The notes beneath the pieces are model-generated. The model was not told where the DNA came from. It worked only from the letters and a program-made list of their open reading frames with translations, and did no database searches. From Liquorilactobacillus aquaticus DSM 21051 (GTDB lineage Bacteria > Bacillota > Bacilli > Lactobacillales > Lactobacillaceae): DNA of 64,000 nt. Below are positions 1 through 9,059 of the stretch, one piece after another. The DNA is taken from assembly GCF_001436755.1 (NCBI RefSeq), contig NZ_AYZD01000027.1, positions 1-64,000 of the forward strand, in the 5' to 3' direction. Numbering within the stretch: position 1 is the first letter of the stretch; the number at the start of each line of letters is the position of its first letter. The position numbers were made by a program, and so were the translations under genes.

Positions 1-17
1 CTGAAGCTTTTTCACCC

Positions 18-40
18 CCACAAGTAAAACTTGTGGTTTA
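18..40 (+). terminator. Hairpin of an upstream gene outside the window
   Basis: A 7-bp perfect stem, CCACAAG and CTTGTGG around a five-base loop, is followed by TTTATTC. It probably ends a plus-strand gene left of the window; the T-run is weak. Confidence 0.4.
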
Positions 41-49
41 TTCGCAGAT

Positions 50-98
50 ATAAAAATAAGGAACCTAGATCAAAATTTAACTTTTGACCCAGGTCCCT
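50..98 (-). terminator. Terminator downstream of arcA
   Basis: On the minus strand a long stem (GGGACCTGGGTCAAAA paired with TTTTGATCTAGGTTCC) is followed by TTATTTTT. It lies about 115 bases after the arginine deiminase stop codon. It belongs to a hairpin family that recurs elsewhere in this window. Confidence 0.75.
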
Positions 99-212
99 TG
101 TACTATCCAATACTCAGTCTATTTCACCTAATCATGAGTTATTCGTAATCAGCTGTTACTACTACGCGAGAGGGTTCCTGCTTTCTACTGCCGCATTGTC
201 TCGCTTCTGCCT

Positions 213-1439
213 TCACAAATCATCACGCAAAAGTGGCATTGACATACAGCGCGGGCCTCCACGGCCACGTGATAATTCACTCGATGGAATCTCATGAACC
301 TTGATTCCATGTTCCCGAAGTAACTTATTCGACACATAGTTGCGGTTGTATGTTACAACTTCGCCTGGGGCAATCGTTAGTGTGTTACTACCATCATTCC
401 ATTGTTCACGTGGAGCAGCAATAGGATCCCCATTACCGGTATATATTAGGTCAACTTCATTTAATCCTAGCGTTTCTTTTAAAACTTGCTGCAGATTTGA
501 ATGTTTTTTGTACCTAATCCCTTCAGGAGATGAGTGCAAGGTCCAAATATCCATTTTCTGATGTTTCTGCATAATATCTGGATACACCGTGAATTGATCA
601 TAGTTGACCATAGTAAACACTGTATCTAAATGCATCATTGCGTGATTATTGGGAATTTTAATAGCAACAACTGTATCATAGCCTGAATCACTTTTGAATA
701 GTCTATTGGCTAAACTCTCAATCGCTTCAACAGATGTCCGTTGTGAAATACCTACAGCAACTACATGCTCGTTCAGTACCAAAACATCACCACCCTCAAT
801 TCTCGTGATATCACCCCGCCGATGCCATAAAGGAACAGTATACTCAGAAAAAAATGGATGGTTCGCTAAAATATATTCAATAAAGAGCGTTTCTCTTCGC
901 CTTGCTTTAAAAGTCATATTGCTTATGCTTGCCCCTTCTCCGATAATTGAAGCCAGATCGCGTGTGAAATATAAATTAGGCATTGGCGCCATTATAAAAG
1001 GCGTGCTATCGACTTCTGGAAAACTGCGCAAGTTTTTCAATGTATCTCCTAATGTTTCTTTTCGCACACCTTCCATAATTACTGAAACCATTTTGGACGG
1101 TGCTAAATTATACAGATAGCTTTTTAATGTATCATAAGTTGCTTCGCCCTTGAACCCAGAATCCATAATAATTTGATCCAAGAAAGTGTTTTTTAGTTTT
1201 TTATCCTTAAGTACCTCAGCTATCAGTTCGTCTAAATATAAGACTTTTACATTGTTTCGACGCAAAACTTCTGCAAATTTATCATGTTCCTTCTGTGCTT
1301 CTGGTAAATATGGAATATCATCGAAGAGTAAACTGTGCATCGTTGCAGGAGTAATATGTTCAATTTCCTTTCCTGGTCTTTTTAAAAGAACGACTTTTAA
1401 CTTACCAATCTCAGATTTTATTCTAGTTTGGAACCTCAT
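213..1439 (-). CDS. arcA: Arginine deiminase
   Basis: Converts L-arginine to citrulline and ammonia in the cytoplasm, normally the first step of the ATP-yielding and acid-neutralising ADI pathway. The 408 residues match the family length. Active-site signatures are visible: FTRD ending at Asp161, EGGD at 215-218, MHLDTVF with His270 and Asp272, and the C-terminal GGPRCMSMP with nucleophile Cys398. FTRDL replaces the usual FTRDP. The start ATG lies 5 bases after the stop of the MsmK-type ATPase gene, with the GAGAAGGGA ribosome site inside that gene's end, so the two are probably co-transcribed. No arcB, arcC or arcD lies in the window, so citrulline use must be encoded elsewhere or the enzyme acts alone. 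Identification is firm; pathway role here is inferred. Confidence 0.95.
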   Translation of the reverse strand: MRFQTRIKSEIGKLKVVLLKRPGKEIEHITPATMHSLLFDDIPYLPEAQKEHDKFAEVLRRNNVKVLYLDELIAEVLKDKKLKNTFLDQIIMDSGFKGEATYDTLKSYLYNLAPSKMVSVIMEGVRKETLGDTLKNLRSFPEVDSTPFIMAPMPNLYFTRDLASIIGEGASISNMTFKARRRETLFIEYILANHPFFSEYTVPLWHRRGDITRIEGGDVLVLNEHVVAVGISQRTSVEAIESLANRLFKSDSGYDTVVAIKIPNNHAMMHLDTVFTMVNYDQFTVYPDIMQKHQKMDIWTLHSSPEGIRYKKHSNLQQVLKETLGLNEVDLIYTGNGDPIAAPREQWNDGSNTLTIAPGEVVTYNRNYVSNKLLREHGIKVHEIPSSELSRGRGGPRCMSMPLLRDDL

Positions 1440-1444
1440 TTTGG

Positions 1445-2596
1445 CTATTTCCCTTCTCCAGTCTGTCTATTAGCATTCCTCAAATTCAAGCCCGTTTTTT
1501 CATCGAAAAAGTAAATATTCTCGGCTTGAACATGTATCCACAAATTTTCTGGACTTTTTTCATCGTTAATTTTTTTAGCTGTTTCTACTACGATATCTGT
1601 TCCGTCATTCATTTTTAGATAGACTAAAGTATGCGACCCCATATATTCTGATAAATTTCTCTTGGCAGAAAATATAAACTCCCCACCACTTCCTTCGGAC
1701 TTAGCGCTCGGTTCAATAAAATCTACTTGTGACACCTTTTCAGGCCGGAAACCCAAAACGATCTCTCTTGGACTATCAGGCAGCAATTCATCTTCAATCA
1801 CTCCATTAAGATTATACTCTGTCTTTCCAACAGTGAATTTTCCCTCAGGCGTCAGCATCCCCCGAAAAATATTCATGCTTGGAGAGCCGATGAATCGTGC
1901 AACAAAAAGATTATGTGGTTGGTCGTAAAGCTGATCAGGGCTTCCGAACTGTTGAATAATACCATCTTTCATTATCACGATCTTATCAGACATAGCCATT
2001 GCTTCTGCCTGGTCATGGGTAACATAGATAGTCACTGTCCCCAACTGACGATGCATTTCAATAATATCTTGTCGCGTTGAAACTCTTAGCTTAGCATCTA
2101 GGTTTGAGAGTGGTTCATCCATCAAAAATATTTTTGGATCACGCACCATCGCGCGTCCCAGAGCAACCCTTTGTCTTTGACCACCAGAAAGCTGCGCTGG
2201 TTTCCGTTTTAAGAATTCAGACAGTCCAAGCTTTTCAGCAGCTTTTTTGACCTTCTTATCTATTTCTTCCTTCGATAATTTGCTGAGTTTCAAATTAAAA
2301 GCCATATTATTATAAACAGTCATATGTGGATAAAGTGCATAATCCTGAAAAACCATCGCAATGCGTCTTTTTTGTGGCGGTATATTGTCAAATCTTTCCC
2401 CATCTACTAAAACTTTGCCCTTTGTTATTTTCTCCAAGCCTGCAAAGCAACGCAGTAAAGTTGACTTGCCACATCCCGAAGGCCCAATAATCGAAACAAA
2501 CTCTTTATCATCAATTTGAAGGTTGATATCTTTTAATGTATCCTCATCCGCATTTTCATACTTTTTAAACAAATGCTCTATTTGAACGTTACTCAT
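1445..2596 (-). CDS. msmK: Sugar ABC transporter ATPase, MsmK/UgpC type
   Basis: ATP-hydrolysing subunit of CUT1-family carbohydrate importers, a membrane-associated dimer. Walker A GPSGCGKST at 38-46, signature LSGGQ at 136-140, Walker B with Asp160-Glu161 and the H-loop VTHDQ are all present. A C-terminal TOBE/regulatory region of about 140 residues matches the MalK/MsmK length (383 aa). An ATG 51 bases further upstream is open, but AGGAGGCGATTTTA precedes this start at ideal spacing, so I use 2596. It is transcribed away from msmEFG across a 133-base gap and coupled to arcA downstream. MsmK proteins often energise several permeases, which may explain the separate transcript. Confidence 0.92.
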   Translation of the reverse strand: MSNVQIEHLFKKYENADEDTLKDINLQIDDKEFVSIIGPSGCGKSTLLRCFAGLEKITKGKVLVDGERFDNIPPQKRRIAMVFQDYALYPHMTVYNNMAFNLKLSKLSKEEIDKKVKKAAEKLGLSEFLKRKPAQLSGGQRQRVALGRAMVRDPKIFLMDEPLSNLDAKLRVSTRQDIIEMHRQLGTVTIYVTHDQAEAMAMSDKIVIMKDGIIQQFGSPDQLYDQPHNLFVARFIGSPSMNIFRGMLTPEGKFTVGKTEYNLNGVIEDELLPDSPREIVLGFRPEKVSQVDFIEPSAKSEGSGGEFIFSAKRNLSEYMGSHTLVYLKMNDGTDIVVETAKKINDEKSPENLWIHVQAENIYFFDEKTGLNLRNANRQTGEGK

Positions 2597-2729
2597 TAAA
2601 ATCGCCTCCTGGGTGTATTCTTTGATTTTGCTTATCTCATGTTTCATAATAACACTATAAGATTATGATAAGAATTATAACGATTTATTGACTTTATCGT
2701 ATAGCAGAAAGAATGAGGGAGGCGATAGG

Positions 2730-4028
2730 ATGTTTTTCAAAAGTCGCAAATTCAGAGCATTGATTTTTGCACTGATATTACCATTATTTTTCGTGACAGG
2801 TTGCAGCTCCGGCTCACAACAGAGCAATAGTAATAAAATTACATTGAATTTTTTTAATCAAAAACCAGAAATCAGTACCCAGTATCAAAAACTAGCAAGG
2901 ATGTATACAAAAAAGCATCCCAATGTTTCTATTCAAATAACAACTTCTGGTCAAGGTGGCGGTGCAGCTGCTCTTCAAGCTAAATTTGCTTCCGGCGAAG
3001 CTCCAGATATCATCATGCTTGGGGGCTTGCCCGAAATAGATCGGTACAAAGAACACCTAGTCAGCTTAAAAGGATTGTCAGCAACCAAAACTATTCTTCC
3101 CAGTCTCCTTAGCGGCGGAATTTCAAACAATCGGCTAGTAGGTCTCCCAGTCGATCTGGAAGCTTACGGGTGGTCTTATAATAAAACCGTTTTTGCTCGA
3201 GCCGGAGTCAATGCCTCTAACATTCATAATTATGATGATTTTGTAAAGGCCGTTAAAAAAATCGATGTACAGAAAGAAAAACTTGGCCTAAGTGGCGTGT
3301 TTGGTTTCAATGGTGCTGATACAAATTCAATCGCATCCGTTTCAGCCCAGTTTACATCGCAAGCATACGACAACAACCAAGTCAAAGCTTTCAAAAGTAC
3401 AAATTTCCCTTGGAAATACGGCTCCCAAATGCACTCCTATTATGATTTAATAAGGAACTACAGTGTCCAGCCGATACTATCAGTTAAATATGATCCATCT
3501 GTTCAAGATTTGTTCTATAATGGCAAAGTTGCGATGATTCCGCAAGGAAATTGGATTATTCCGACGCTCGATGGAATTGAAAAAGGCTTCGTCCAAAAAA
3601 ACTTAGGGATGATTCCATTCTTTGTTAAAAATGACGGTTCTGATCGACTTTTAACTGGATCATCATGGTACTTGGGAGTCACAAATGATCATCCTAAACG
3701 AGAGAAAGCTGCTAAGGATTTTATAAATTGGATGTTTACATCGAGAGAAGCTGAGAATGTCATTATAAATGAAATGCGTTTTGTCCCAGCAACTAAGAAT
3801 TTTGATGTCTCCCGTCTGCCAGATGATCTGTCAAAAGATATTTATCGGATCGGATCTTCTAAAGATGCTCGTGCTCCTATCCACAAACAGTATCCGAATG
3901 GCTTTTCAACACAAGTTCTCGGTCCATATATCCAACGCTACTTTGTCCATGATATTTCATGGAATCAGTTGGAAAAAGTTATAACCACTAAATATCGTCA
4001 GCTTCGTGAAATCCAAAGTGGGGAGTGA
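2730..4028 (+). CDS. Extracellular sugar-binding lipoprotein (SBP family 1)
   Basis: Substrate-binding component of a CUT1 sugar ABC importer, anchored outside the membrane. The N-terminus has basic residues, a hydrophobic helix and the lipobox VTGC about 27 residues in, followed by a Ser/Gln/Asn-rich linker. The mature part has the family 1 pattern: TSGQGGGAAALQAKFASGEAPDI, a Gln-Gly-Asn-Trp motif and a YLGVTNDHP stretch. I start at 2730 behind GGGAGGCGATAGG rather than at the earlier in-frame ATG (2688). It leads a three-gene unit with two permeases. No glycosidase lies beside it, so the sugar cannot be predicted; MsmE-like is the nearest general description. Confidence 0.9.
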   Translation: MFFKSRKFRALIFALILPLFFVTGCSSGSQQSNSNKITLNFFNQKPEISTQYQKLARMYTKKHPNVSIQITTSGQGGGAAALQAKFASGEAPDIIMLGGLPEIDRYKEHLVSLKGLSATKTILPSLLSGGISNNRLVGLPVDLEAYGWSYNKTVFARAGVNASNIHNYDDFVKAVKKIDVQKEKLGLSGVFGFNGADTNSIASVSAQFTSQAYDNNQVKAFKSTNFPWKYGSQMHSYYDLIRNYSVQPILSVKYDPSVQDLFYNGKVAMIPQGNWIIPTLDGIEKGFVQKNLGMIPFFVKNDGSDRLLTGSSWYLGVTNDHPKREKAAKDFINWMFTSREAENVIINEMRFVPATKNFDVSRLPDDLSKDIYRIGSSKDARAPIHKQYPNGFSTQVLGPYIQRYFVHDISWNQLEKVITTKYRQLREIQSGE

Positions 4029-4033
4029 AAAAA

Positions 4034-4888
4034 ATGCTTATAAAAAAACACCAGTATTGGGCATTCGTATTACCAGCTTTACTTTTCATTGTTTTTATTA
4101 TCGCTCTGCCATTCCTAATTGGCATTTACTATTCATTCACCGATTCAAACGGTTTACGCGCTTCCTTTATTGGTTTCAAAAACTATCAGATTCTCTTTCA
4201 TGATGTGATTTTCTTACAGAGTCTATGGTTGACCGTCAAATTCTCAGTTGTTTCTGTTTTGTTGATAAATATTTTTGGCTTAGCTTTCGCTTTAATCGTC
4301 ACTAGATCAGACAATCGATTTAACAAATCTTTGCGTACTGTCTTTTTCATGCCTAATTTGATCGGTGGCATCCTGCTTGGATTCATTTGGCAATTTATTT
4401 TCACATCTGCCTTCAAAGCAATTGCCAGCAGCTTGAATCTCAATTTTTTTAATGGGTGGCTTAGTGATCCTAATACCGGTTTCTGGGGCATTGTTATTTT
4501 ATTCGTTTGGCAAATGAGCGGTTATATCATGTTGATTTATGTTTCTTTTTTAAATGCTATACCGCAAAATACAATTCAAGCCGCACGTCTTGATGGCGCT
4601 AATAAATGGCAGGCCCTTTTATTTATCAAATTGCCACAACTTGCCCCAGCCTTTACTATCAGCTTATTTTTAACTTTAGCTAATTCCTTCAAACTTTACG
4701 AACAAAATCTTGCATTGACCAATGGTGGCCCCTATCGTTCGACAGAAATGATATCCATGTATATTTACAACACTGCCTTTGTTAATTTCCAACAGGGATA
4801 CGCTCAAGCCGCAGGGATCATTCTTTTCCTTTGCGTGACTTTGGTTTCATTTCTGCAGTTAGCTCTTTCGAGACGGAGGGAGAAATAA
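4034..4888 (+). CDS. Sugar ABC permease, MsmF/MalF type
   Basis: Integral membrane permease of the same importer. About six transmembrane segments are visible, with the EAA loop near residues 180-200 (AARLDGANKWQALLFIKLPQL) that contacts the ATPase. A GTG at 4025 overlaps the previous stop codon, but GGGGAG with 8-base spacing points to the ATG at 4034, giving 284 aa. The next permease starts 1 base after this stop, so translation is probably coupled. Confidence 0.9.
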   Translation: MLIKKHQYWAFVLPALLFIVFIIALPFLIGIYYSFTDSNGLRASFIGFKNYQILFHDVIFLQSLWLTVKFSVVSVLLINIFGLAFALIVTRSDNRFNKSLRTVFFMPNLIGGILLGFIWQFIFTSAFKAIASSLNLNFFNGWLSDPNTGFWGIVILFVWQMSGYIMLIYVSFLNAIPQNTIQAARLDGANKWQALLFIKLPQLAPAFTISLFLTLANSFKLYEQNLALTNGGPYRSTEMISMYIYNTAFVNFQQGYAQAAGIILFLCVTLVSFLQLALSRRREK

Positions 4889-4889
4889 A

Positions 4890-5711
4890 ATGAAAAAAAA
4901 GAAAATTAGTAAATATCTAAGCATATTTGTTTTCAGCATTATCGGTTTGTTTTGGATCTATCCCTTTGCGATCGTGTTAATTAACTCCATGAAAGGAAAA
5001 CGGGGAGTTTTTCAAAATCCATTATGGTTCACTAAAGATTTTTCTTTAGCCAATTTTAAAACTGCTTTTCAAGCTCTGGACTTTGCTCACAGTTTCTTCA
5101 ACTCACTGTTAGTCACAGTAGGCAGTGTACTTTTGATTACCATTATTTCTGCCGCTGCTGCCTACGCTATTTCGCGTGTAAAGGGCCCTTTCAGCTCAAT
5201 TATCTATTATATTTGCGCAGGAACAATGTTGATTCCATTTCAATCCATCATGGTCCCTTTGTTATCTCTTTTTGGAAAAGTCAATTTTTTAAATAGAACT
5301 AGCTTAATAATTATGAACACTGGCTTATCAGTTAGTTTATCTATCATCCTTTATTATGGAGCATTTCAGGGCGTATCAAAAAGTTTAGATGAAGCCGCCG
5401 CGTTAGATGGTGCTTATCCTTTAAAAACATTCGCCTATGTTATTTTCCCAGCTGTAAGCCCAATGACTGGTACTGTAATTATTCTGAATTCAATGAAGAT
5501 ATGGAATGACTATCTCCTTCCTTCTCTTGTTGTCAATAAAAATGGGATGTATACTATTCCACTCAAAATGTACTCCTTCTTTGGCGAAACCAACAGTGAA
5601 TGGCAGCTTGCTTTAGCTGGTTTAGTTCTGTCAATGATCCCGATTATTGTACTTTTCCTACTTTTACAAAAACAGGTTATGACAAGTGTGACCGAAGGTG
5701 CTATCAAGTAA
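4890..5711 (+). CDS. Sugar ABC permease, MsmG/MalG type
   Basis: Second permease subunit (273 aa) with six predicted membrane helices and the EAA loop EAAALDGAYPLKTFAYVIFP near residue 170, as in MalG/MsmG. GGAGGGAGAAATAAA precedes the start and overlaps the msmF-like stop. The last gene of the importer unit; no convincing terminator follows, so some transcription may reach the MATE gene 58 bases on. Confidence 0.9.
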   Translation: MKKKKISKYLSIFVFSIIGLFWIYPFAIVLINSMKGKRGVFQNPLWFTKDFSLANFKTAFQALDFAHSFFNSLLVTVGSVLLITIISAAAAYAISRVKGPFSSIIYYICAGTMLIPFQSIMVPLLSLFGKVNFLNRTSLIIMNTGLSVSLSIILYYGAFQGVSKSLDEAAALDGAYPLKTFAYVIFPAVSPMTGTVIILNSMKIWNDYLLPSLVVNKNGMYTIPLKMYSFFGETNSEWQLALAGLVLSMIPIIVLFLLLQKQVMTSVTEGAIK

Positions 5712-5769
5712 TCCAGATTAACCTAATTTAAGTTCTTGCAATTCATAAAAATATATCTTATGGGAGGAA

Positions 5770-7137
5770 ATGACAATTTTAACTGTAGGTAAACCTTGGA
5801 AAATTATCCTTAACTTTGGATGGCCAATTCTTTTGAGCGGCTTGTTGCAGCAACTTTATAACTTCTCTGATATCATGATTGTTGGTCAATTGATGGGAAA
5901 GAATGCCGTAGCAGCAATTGGAAGTACAACTAGTTTAGTTAGCTTTATACTGGGTTTTGCACAAGGTGCCACTGCTGGAATGGGATTACTGGTAGCAAAT
6001 TCATTTGGGTCACGTAATCCGCAGCAAGTTAACCGTCGCTTTGGCGTGAGTGCTCTTTTAGCAATGATCATATCACTTACCTTAATGCTTGTAGGCGTCT
6101 TACTTGCCGATGAAATTCTGGAATTATTGGGAACCCCCGCAAACATTATTGTCCCTGCCCAAACATATATCAGTATTATTTTTGCAGGAATCCCAATTTC
6201 GATGACATTTAACTTCTTGTCCAACATGATGCGAGCAATCGGTAATAGTCGTACTCCGCTGATATTCCTTGGTATCTCAAGCCTTGTTAACATCGTTTTT
6301 AACTTTATTTTCATTTTATTCTTTCATTGGGGAATCGCTGGATCTGCTCTCGCAACCGTTTTTGCACAATTTGTTTCTGCTATTCTCTGTGTTTACCACA
6401 TCTATCGTCATGTTCCCTTACTTTATTGGCATAAACCGCTACATCTGACTTTTAAAGAAATTAAAGTTCAACTAGCTTCTGGAATACCAATGGGATTGCA
6501 ATTTTCAATCATTGCAATTGGAGCTATTTTGGTTCAACGCTCATTGAATCAGCTTGGGACCGAGGCCATTGCAGCTTTTTCTGTTGCTTCAAAAATCGAT
6601 CAAATATCTATGCTCCCAATGTCCGCTCTAGGCACTGCTTTAGGCACCTATGTTGCTCAAAATGCAGGCGGACAAAAATATCAGCGTGTTTTGTTAGGAG
6701 TAAAACAAACATTTAAGCTTTCCGTCCTGATAAGCGTCATAATTACAATAGTTATCCTTCTAACTAGCAGTCAACTAACATATTTGTTCATCTCCACACC
6801 TGGACAAGAGCTGCTGAACTTAACCCGATTATACTTTAGGCTAGTAACTCCTTGGTATGTTCTGCTATCTGGATTATTCATCTTACGTTTTACATTGCAG
6901 GGGCTAAATTACAACCTTCTCCCAATGGTAGCGGGATTAATTGAGTTACTAATGCGTGCACTTGCAGCAATTCTTTTAGTTGGTATCTGGGGTTATGTGG
7001 GTATCTGCCTGTCAGCACCGCTGGCGTGGCTGGGGGGGATCATGACGTTAATCTATCGCTTTTGGAAAGCTATCCGTCAGGTTGATCAAATGGCGCAGCT
7101 CCAAAAAAGGGGCGAGAAAATTTCCGAGTCACTCTAA
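5770..7137 (+). CDS. MATE family efflux transporter
   Basis: Cation-coupled multidrug/toxin exporter of the MATE (DinF/NorM-like) superfamily, 455 aa with about twelve membrane helices. The N-terminal signature PWKIILNFGWPILLSGLLQQ and LYNFSDIMIVGQLMGKNAVAAIGS is typical, and the two-fold pseudo-repeat shows as GIPMGLQFSIIAIGAILVQR in the second half. The GGAGGAA ribosome site sits only 1-3 bases from the ATG, tighter than usual, which could lower expression; no better start exists. Substrate unknown. A strong terminator follows. Confidence 0.93.
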   Translation: MTILTVGKPWKIILNFGWPILLSGLLQQLYNFSDIMIVGQLMGKNAVAAIGSTTSLVSFILGFAQGATAGMGLLVANSFGSRNPQQVNRRFGVSALLAMIISLTLMLVGVLLADEILELLGTPANIIVPAQTYISIIFAGIPISMTFNFLSNMMRAIGNSRTPLIFLGISSLVNIVFNFIFILFFHWGIAGSALATVFAQFVSAILCVYHIYRHVPLLYWHKPLHLTFKEIKVQLASGIPMGLQFSIIAIGAILVQRSLNQLGTEAIAAFSVASKIDQISMLPMSALGTALGTYVAQNAGGQKYQRVLLGVKQTFKLSVLISVIITIVILLTSSQLTYLFISTPGQELLNLTRLYFRLVTPWYVLLSGLFILRFTLQGLNYNLLPMVAGLIELLMRALAAILLVGIWGYVGICLSAPLAWLGGIMTLIYRFWKAIRQVDQMAQLQKRGEKISESL

Positions 7138-7148
7138 ATACAAAAAAG

Positions 7149-7207
7149 AGTCAATACAGGAGGTGAGAATTTTCTCCACCGACATCTCTTGTATTGACTT
7201 TTTTTTT
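7149..7207 (+). terminator. Terminator after MATE gene
   Basis: AGTCAATACA pairs with TGTATTGACT around a roughly 30-base loop that has its own GGAGGTGAGAA/TTTTCTCC pairing. It runs directly into nine T residues, 12 bases after the stop codon. Confidence 0.85.
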
Positions 7208-7300
7208 AAAATAAAAATATCTATGCAACAATAAATCAGACTATTCTGCTGTTAATGATCGAACAATTTACTTTCGCTGCAAATTAGAATGTTCAATACC

Positions 7301-7555
7301 CTAGAACAAATAAATAATTAGACCTGCAGTAATCCAGATAGAAACCCATACTTGATTAAAAAGGGGCAGCATCCAAACAAAATAGATACTGCACATACCC
7401 GCTAAAATTGACAGGAATGGATACAACGGCACCTCAAATCTATCATTGCGAATATTCTTGCGCTTTCTTAACAGAATTATACCAAATGAAATAAACCTAG
7501 AATCAGCTTTGAGATAAGTGTCAATAGACTCTTTTTTGAAAAAAATTGTTTTCAA
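7301..7555 (-). pseudogene. Remnant of an APC-family amino acid permease
   Basis: An 84-residue frame resembling only the C-terminal end of an amino acid permease. It has a cytoplasmic RKRKN loop, an ExPLYPFLSILAGMCSIYFVWMLP-type helix, and a final helix ending GLIIYLF. Family members are around 450 residues and have some ten preceding helices; these are missing, and the frame's first 25 residues are not permease-like. I read it as a decayed tail left after deletion. It could be a small real membrane protein, but the match to one internal family region makes that less likely. Confidence 0.6.
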
Positions 7556-7717
7556 AAATTCTCCTCCAATATAAACTTATGTATACTTTTTTCCATATAA
7601 AAAGGAAAAAAAAATCTCCCCATGCTTCTACTTTCAGCACCAGGGAAACTTCAAGAACATTGCTACTTTTTGTTAAATTAAGGTGTTCTGCTACCATTTA
7701 TTTAGACAGACAAGTCT

Positions 7718-7733
7718 ACACTTGATCAAGTGT
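7718..7733. repeat. 16-bp perfect palindrome
   Basis: ACACTTGATCAAGTGT is a perfect palindrome in the gene-poor stretch 7556-7851 between the permease remnant and the pspC end. Nothing else there looks like a gene; a 33-codon minus-strand frame lacks a ribosome site. The palindrome could be a protein-binding site but has no promoter evidently attached. Confidence 0.4.
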
Positions 7734-7851
7734 CCCAAAATCACTTTCCAAATCAAGCTTTTTTGATCCAAACTACTTTCAGCAAAGATCATAAAGGAGA
7801 CACCCACTCTTAACTCCGAAAGTTCACAGTATTTTACTGTTTTGCTAGCAA

Positions 7852-8097
7852 TTACTCTCTAAACTCACCTTCAATTATGTCATCATCATCTTTCCGATGG
7901 TTGGTATCATTTTTTTCAGGCATGACAATTGCTGCAATAACATATACAAGGATGCCTAAAAATAAGTTTCCCGGAAAAATAATTAGGATTGCTCCGACAA
8001 TTCGTGTCCACGTTTTATCCCAATTAAAATATTCAGCTACTCCTCCGAAAACACCTGAAAAAATTTTATCATTTGATTTAGTCAATTGTTTTTTCAT
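7852..8097 (-). CDS. PspC domain membrane protein
   Basis: Small membrane protein (81 aa) of the PspC/phage-shock family. The signature KIFSGVFGGVAEYFNWDKTWTRIV is followed by a hydrophobic segment that may span twice, then an acidic tail DDDDIIEGEFRE. It is the last gene of the PadR-led operon, starting about 18 bases after the DUF4097 stop. An ATG 12 bases upstream is in frame but leaves no ribosome-site spacing; AAAGGATGG suits the ATG at 8097. PspC-like proteins act in membrane stress sensing, and that is the likely role here. Confidence 0.88.
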   Translation of the reverse strand: MKKQLTKSNDKIFSGVFGGVAEYFNWDKTWTRIVGAILIIFPGNLFLGILVYVIAAIVMPEKNDTNHRKDDDDIIEGEFRE

Positions 8098-8114
8098 ATC
8101 TCTATCCATCCTTT

Positions 8115-9059
8115 TTATTTGACTTCGTTATCGCCATCACTTGTTGTTAAACGTAAAATATTAGAACTCTTACTATTCTGAACTACATCACTATCACTAC
8201 TGCGCCCGTACAATCGATTACTCCCATCTGATGTTGTCAGATGGTAACCTCCTGCTTGTGCATTTACAACTGTATTGTCACCACTGCTATTATCAACATC
8301 ATATCCACCATTGATACTAATCTGATTAGCACTAAAGTCCCCATCCTGCATTTTCAGACCGCCGTTTATCAAATCTACATCGGTATAACTAACATCCCCA
8401 CCACGATTTTGAACTTCGACTTGATTAAGTTTACTTGCTTTCATTGTCAGATCTCCATCAGTTTGTGAAATTTTTCCCGCGTTGAAGCCCACATTATCAG
8501 CGATTAAATCGCCTCCTTGCAAAGCAACATTTGCTTTAGAAGCAGTGACATTATTGAGTGTAAGATCTCCATCAACACTTGAAATTCCTAAGCTTGCTGT
8601 CCCTTGGTCATTAACTGTAACATTTCCAGAATCAGTCTTCACTTTAATATCATTTAAAGAAACCTTTTGCGGCACAGTAATAGTTATTTTTTCTGTATCC
8701 TCACTATGTTCATTATAATAGAAACTGAGATGGAATTCATTAAATGTACTTTCTTTTTGTTTAATAATCAGCCTTTGGTTTTCTACTTCAACACTTGGCT
8801 TATGCTTTGTTTTACCATCATATTCAACCGCATAACTATCTCCTTTTACAATTGTAAGATCAGCCTCAGTTGTTGTGACATCAATACTATTAAATTTTCC
8901 AATTTTAGAATATTCTTTTTTTAATTTTGTGTTATGCACGGTACTTGGTTTCCAATTATCAAAAGTAACGGCTTTATTTCCGTGCATAACAACCCCCACC
9001 CCTAACAAAAGAATTCCGAGTATCAGAACAATCCATCCCCATGTAAAAAATTTTTTCAT
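8115..9059 (-). CDS. DUF4097 beta-strand surface protein (LiaG-like)
   Basis: A 314-aa protein with one N-terminal membrane helix (about residues 7-25) and a long extracellular part built of repeated short beta strands (patterns such as DGDLTLNNVTAS, GGDLIADNVG, DGDLTMKASKL). This is the DUF4097/adhesin-like fold also found in LiaG, where short repeats form a right-handed helix. Its start codon overlaps the DUF1700 stop as TAATG, so translation is coupled. Exact function unknown; the operon context suggests cell-envelope homeostasis. Confidence 0.85.
   Translation of the reverse strand: MKKFFTWGWIVLILGILLLGVGVVMHGNKAVTFDNWKPSTVHNTKLKKEYSKIGKFNSIDVTTTEADLTIVKGDSYAVEYDGKTKHKPSVEVENQRLIIKQKESTFNEFHLSFYYNEHSEDTEKITITVPQKVSLNDIKVKTDSGNVTVNDQGTASLGISSVDGDLTLNNVTASKANVALQGGDLIADNVGFNAGKISQTDGDLTMKASKLNQVEVQNRGGDVSYTDVDLINGGLKMQDGDFSANQISINGGYDVDNSSGDNTVVNAQAGGYHLTTSDGSNRLYGRSSDSDVVQNSKSSNILRLTTSDGDNEVK

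Noticed and set aside
213-1439. Complete arc operon
   Set aside because: Only arcA is present; neighbours are sugar ABC genes, and no arcB, arcC, arcD or arcR is visible.
5712-5769. Terminator between the msmG-like gene and the MATE gene
   Set aside because: No stem of useful length with a T-run could be found.
7798-7835. 33-codon minus-strand peptide near 7700-7830
   Set aside because: No ribosome site or promoter, and the frame overlaps the palindrome only by chance.
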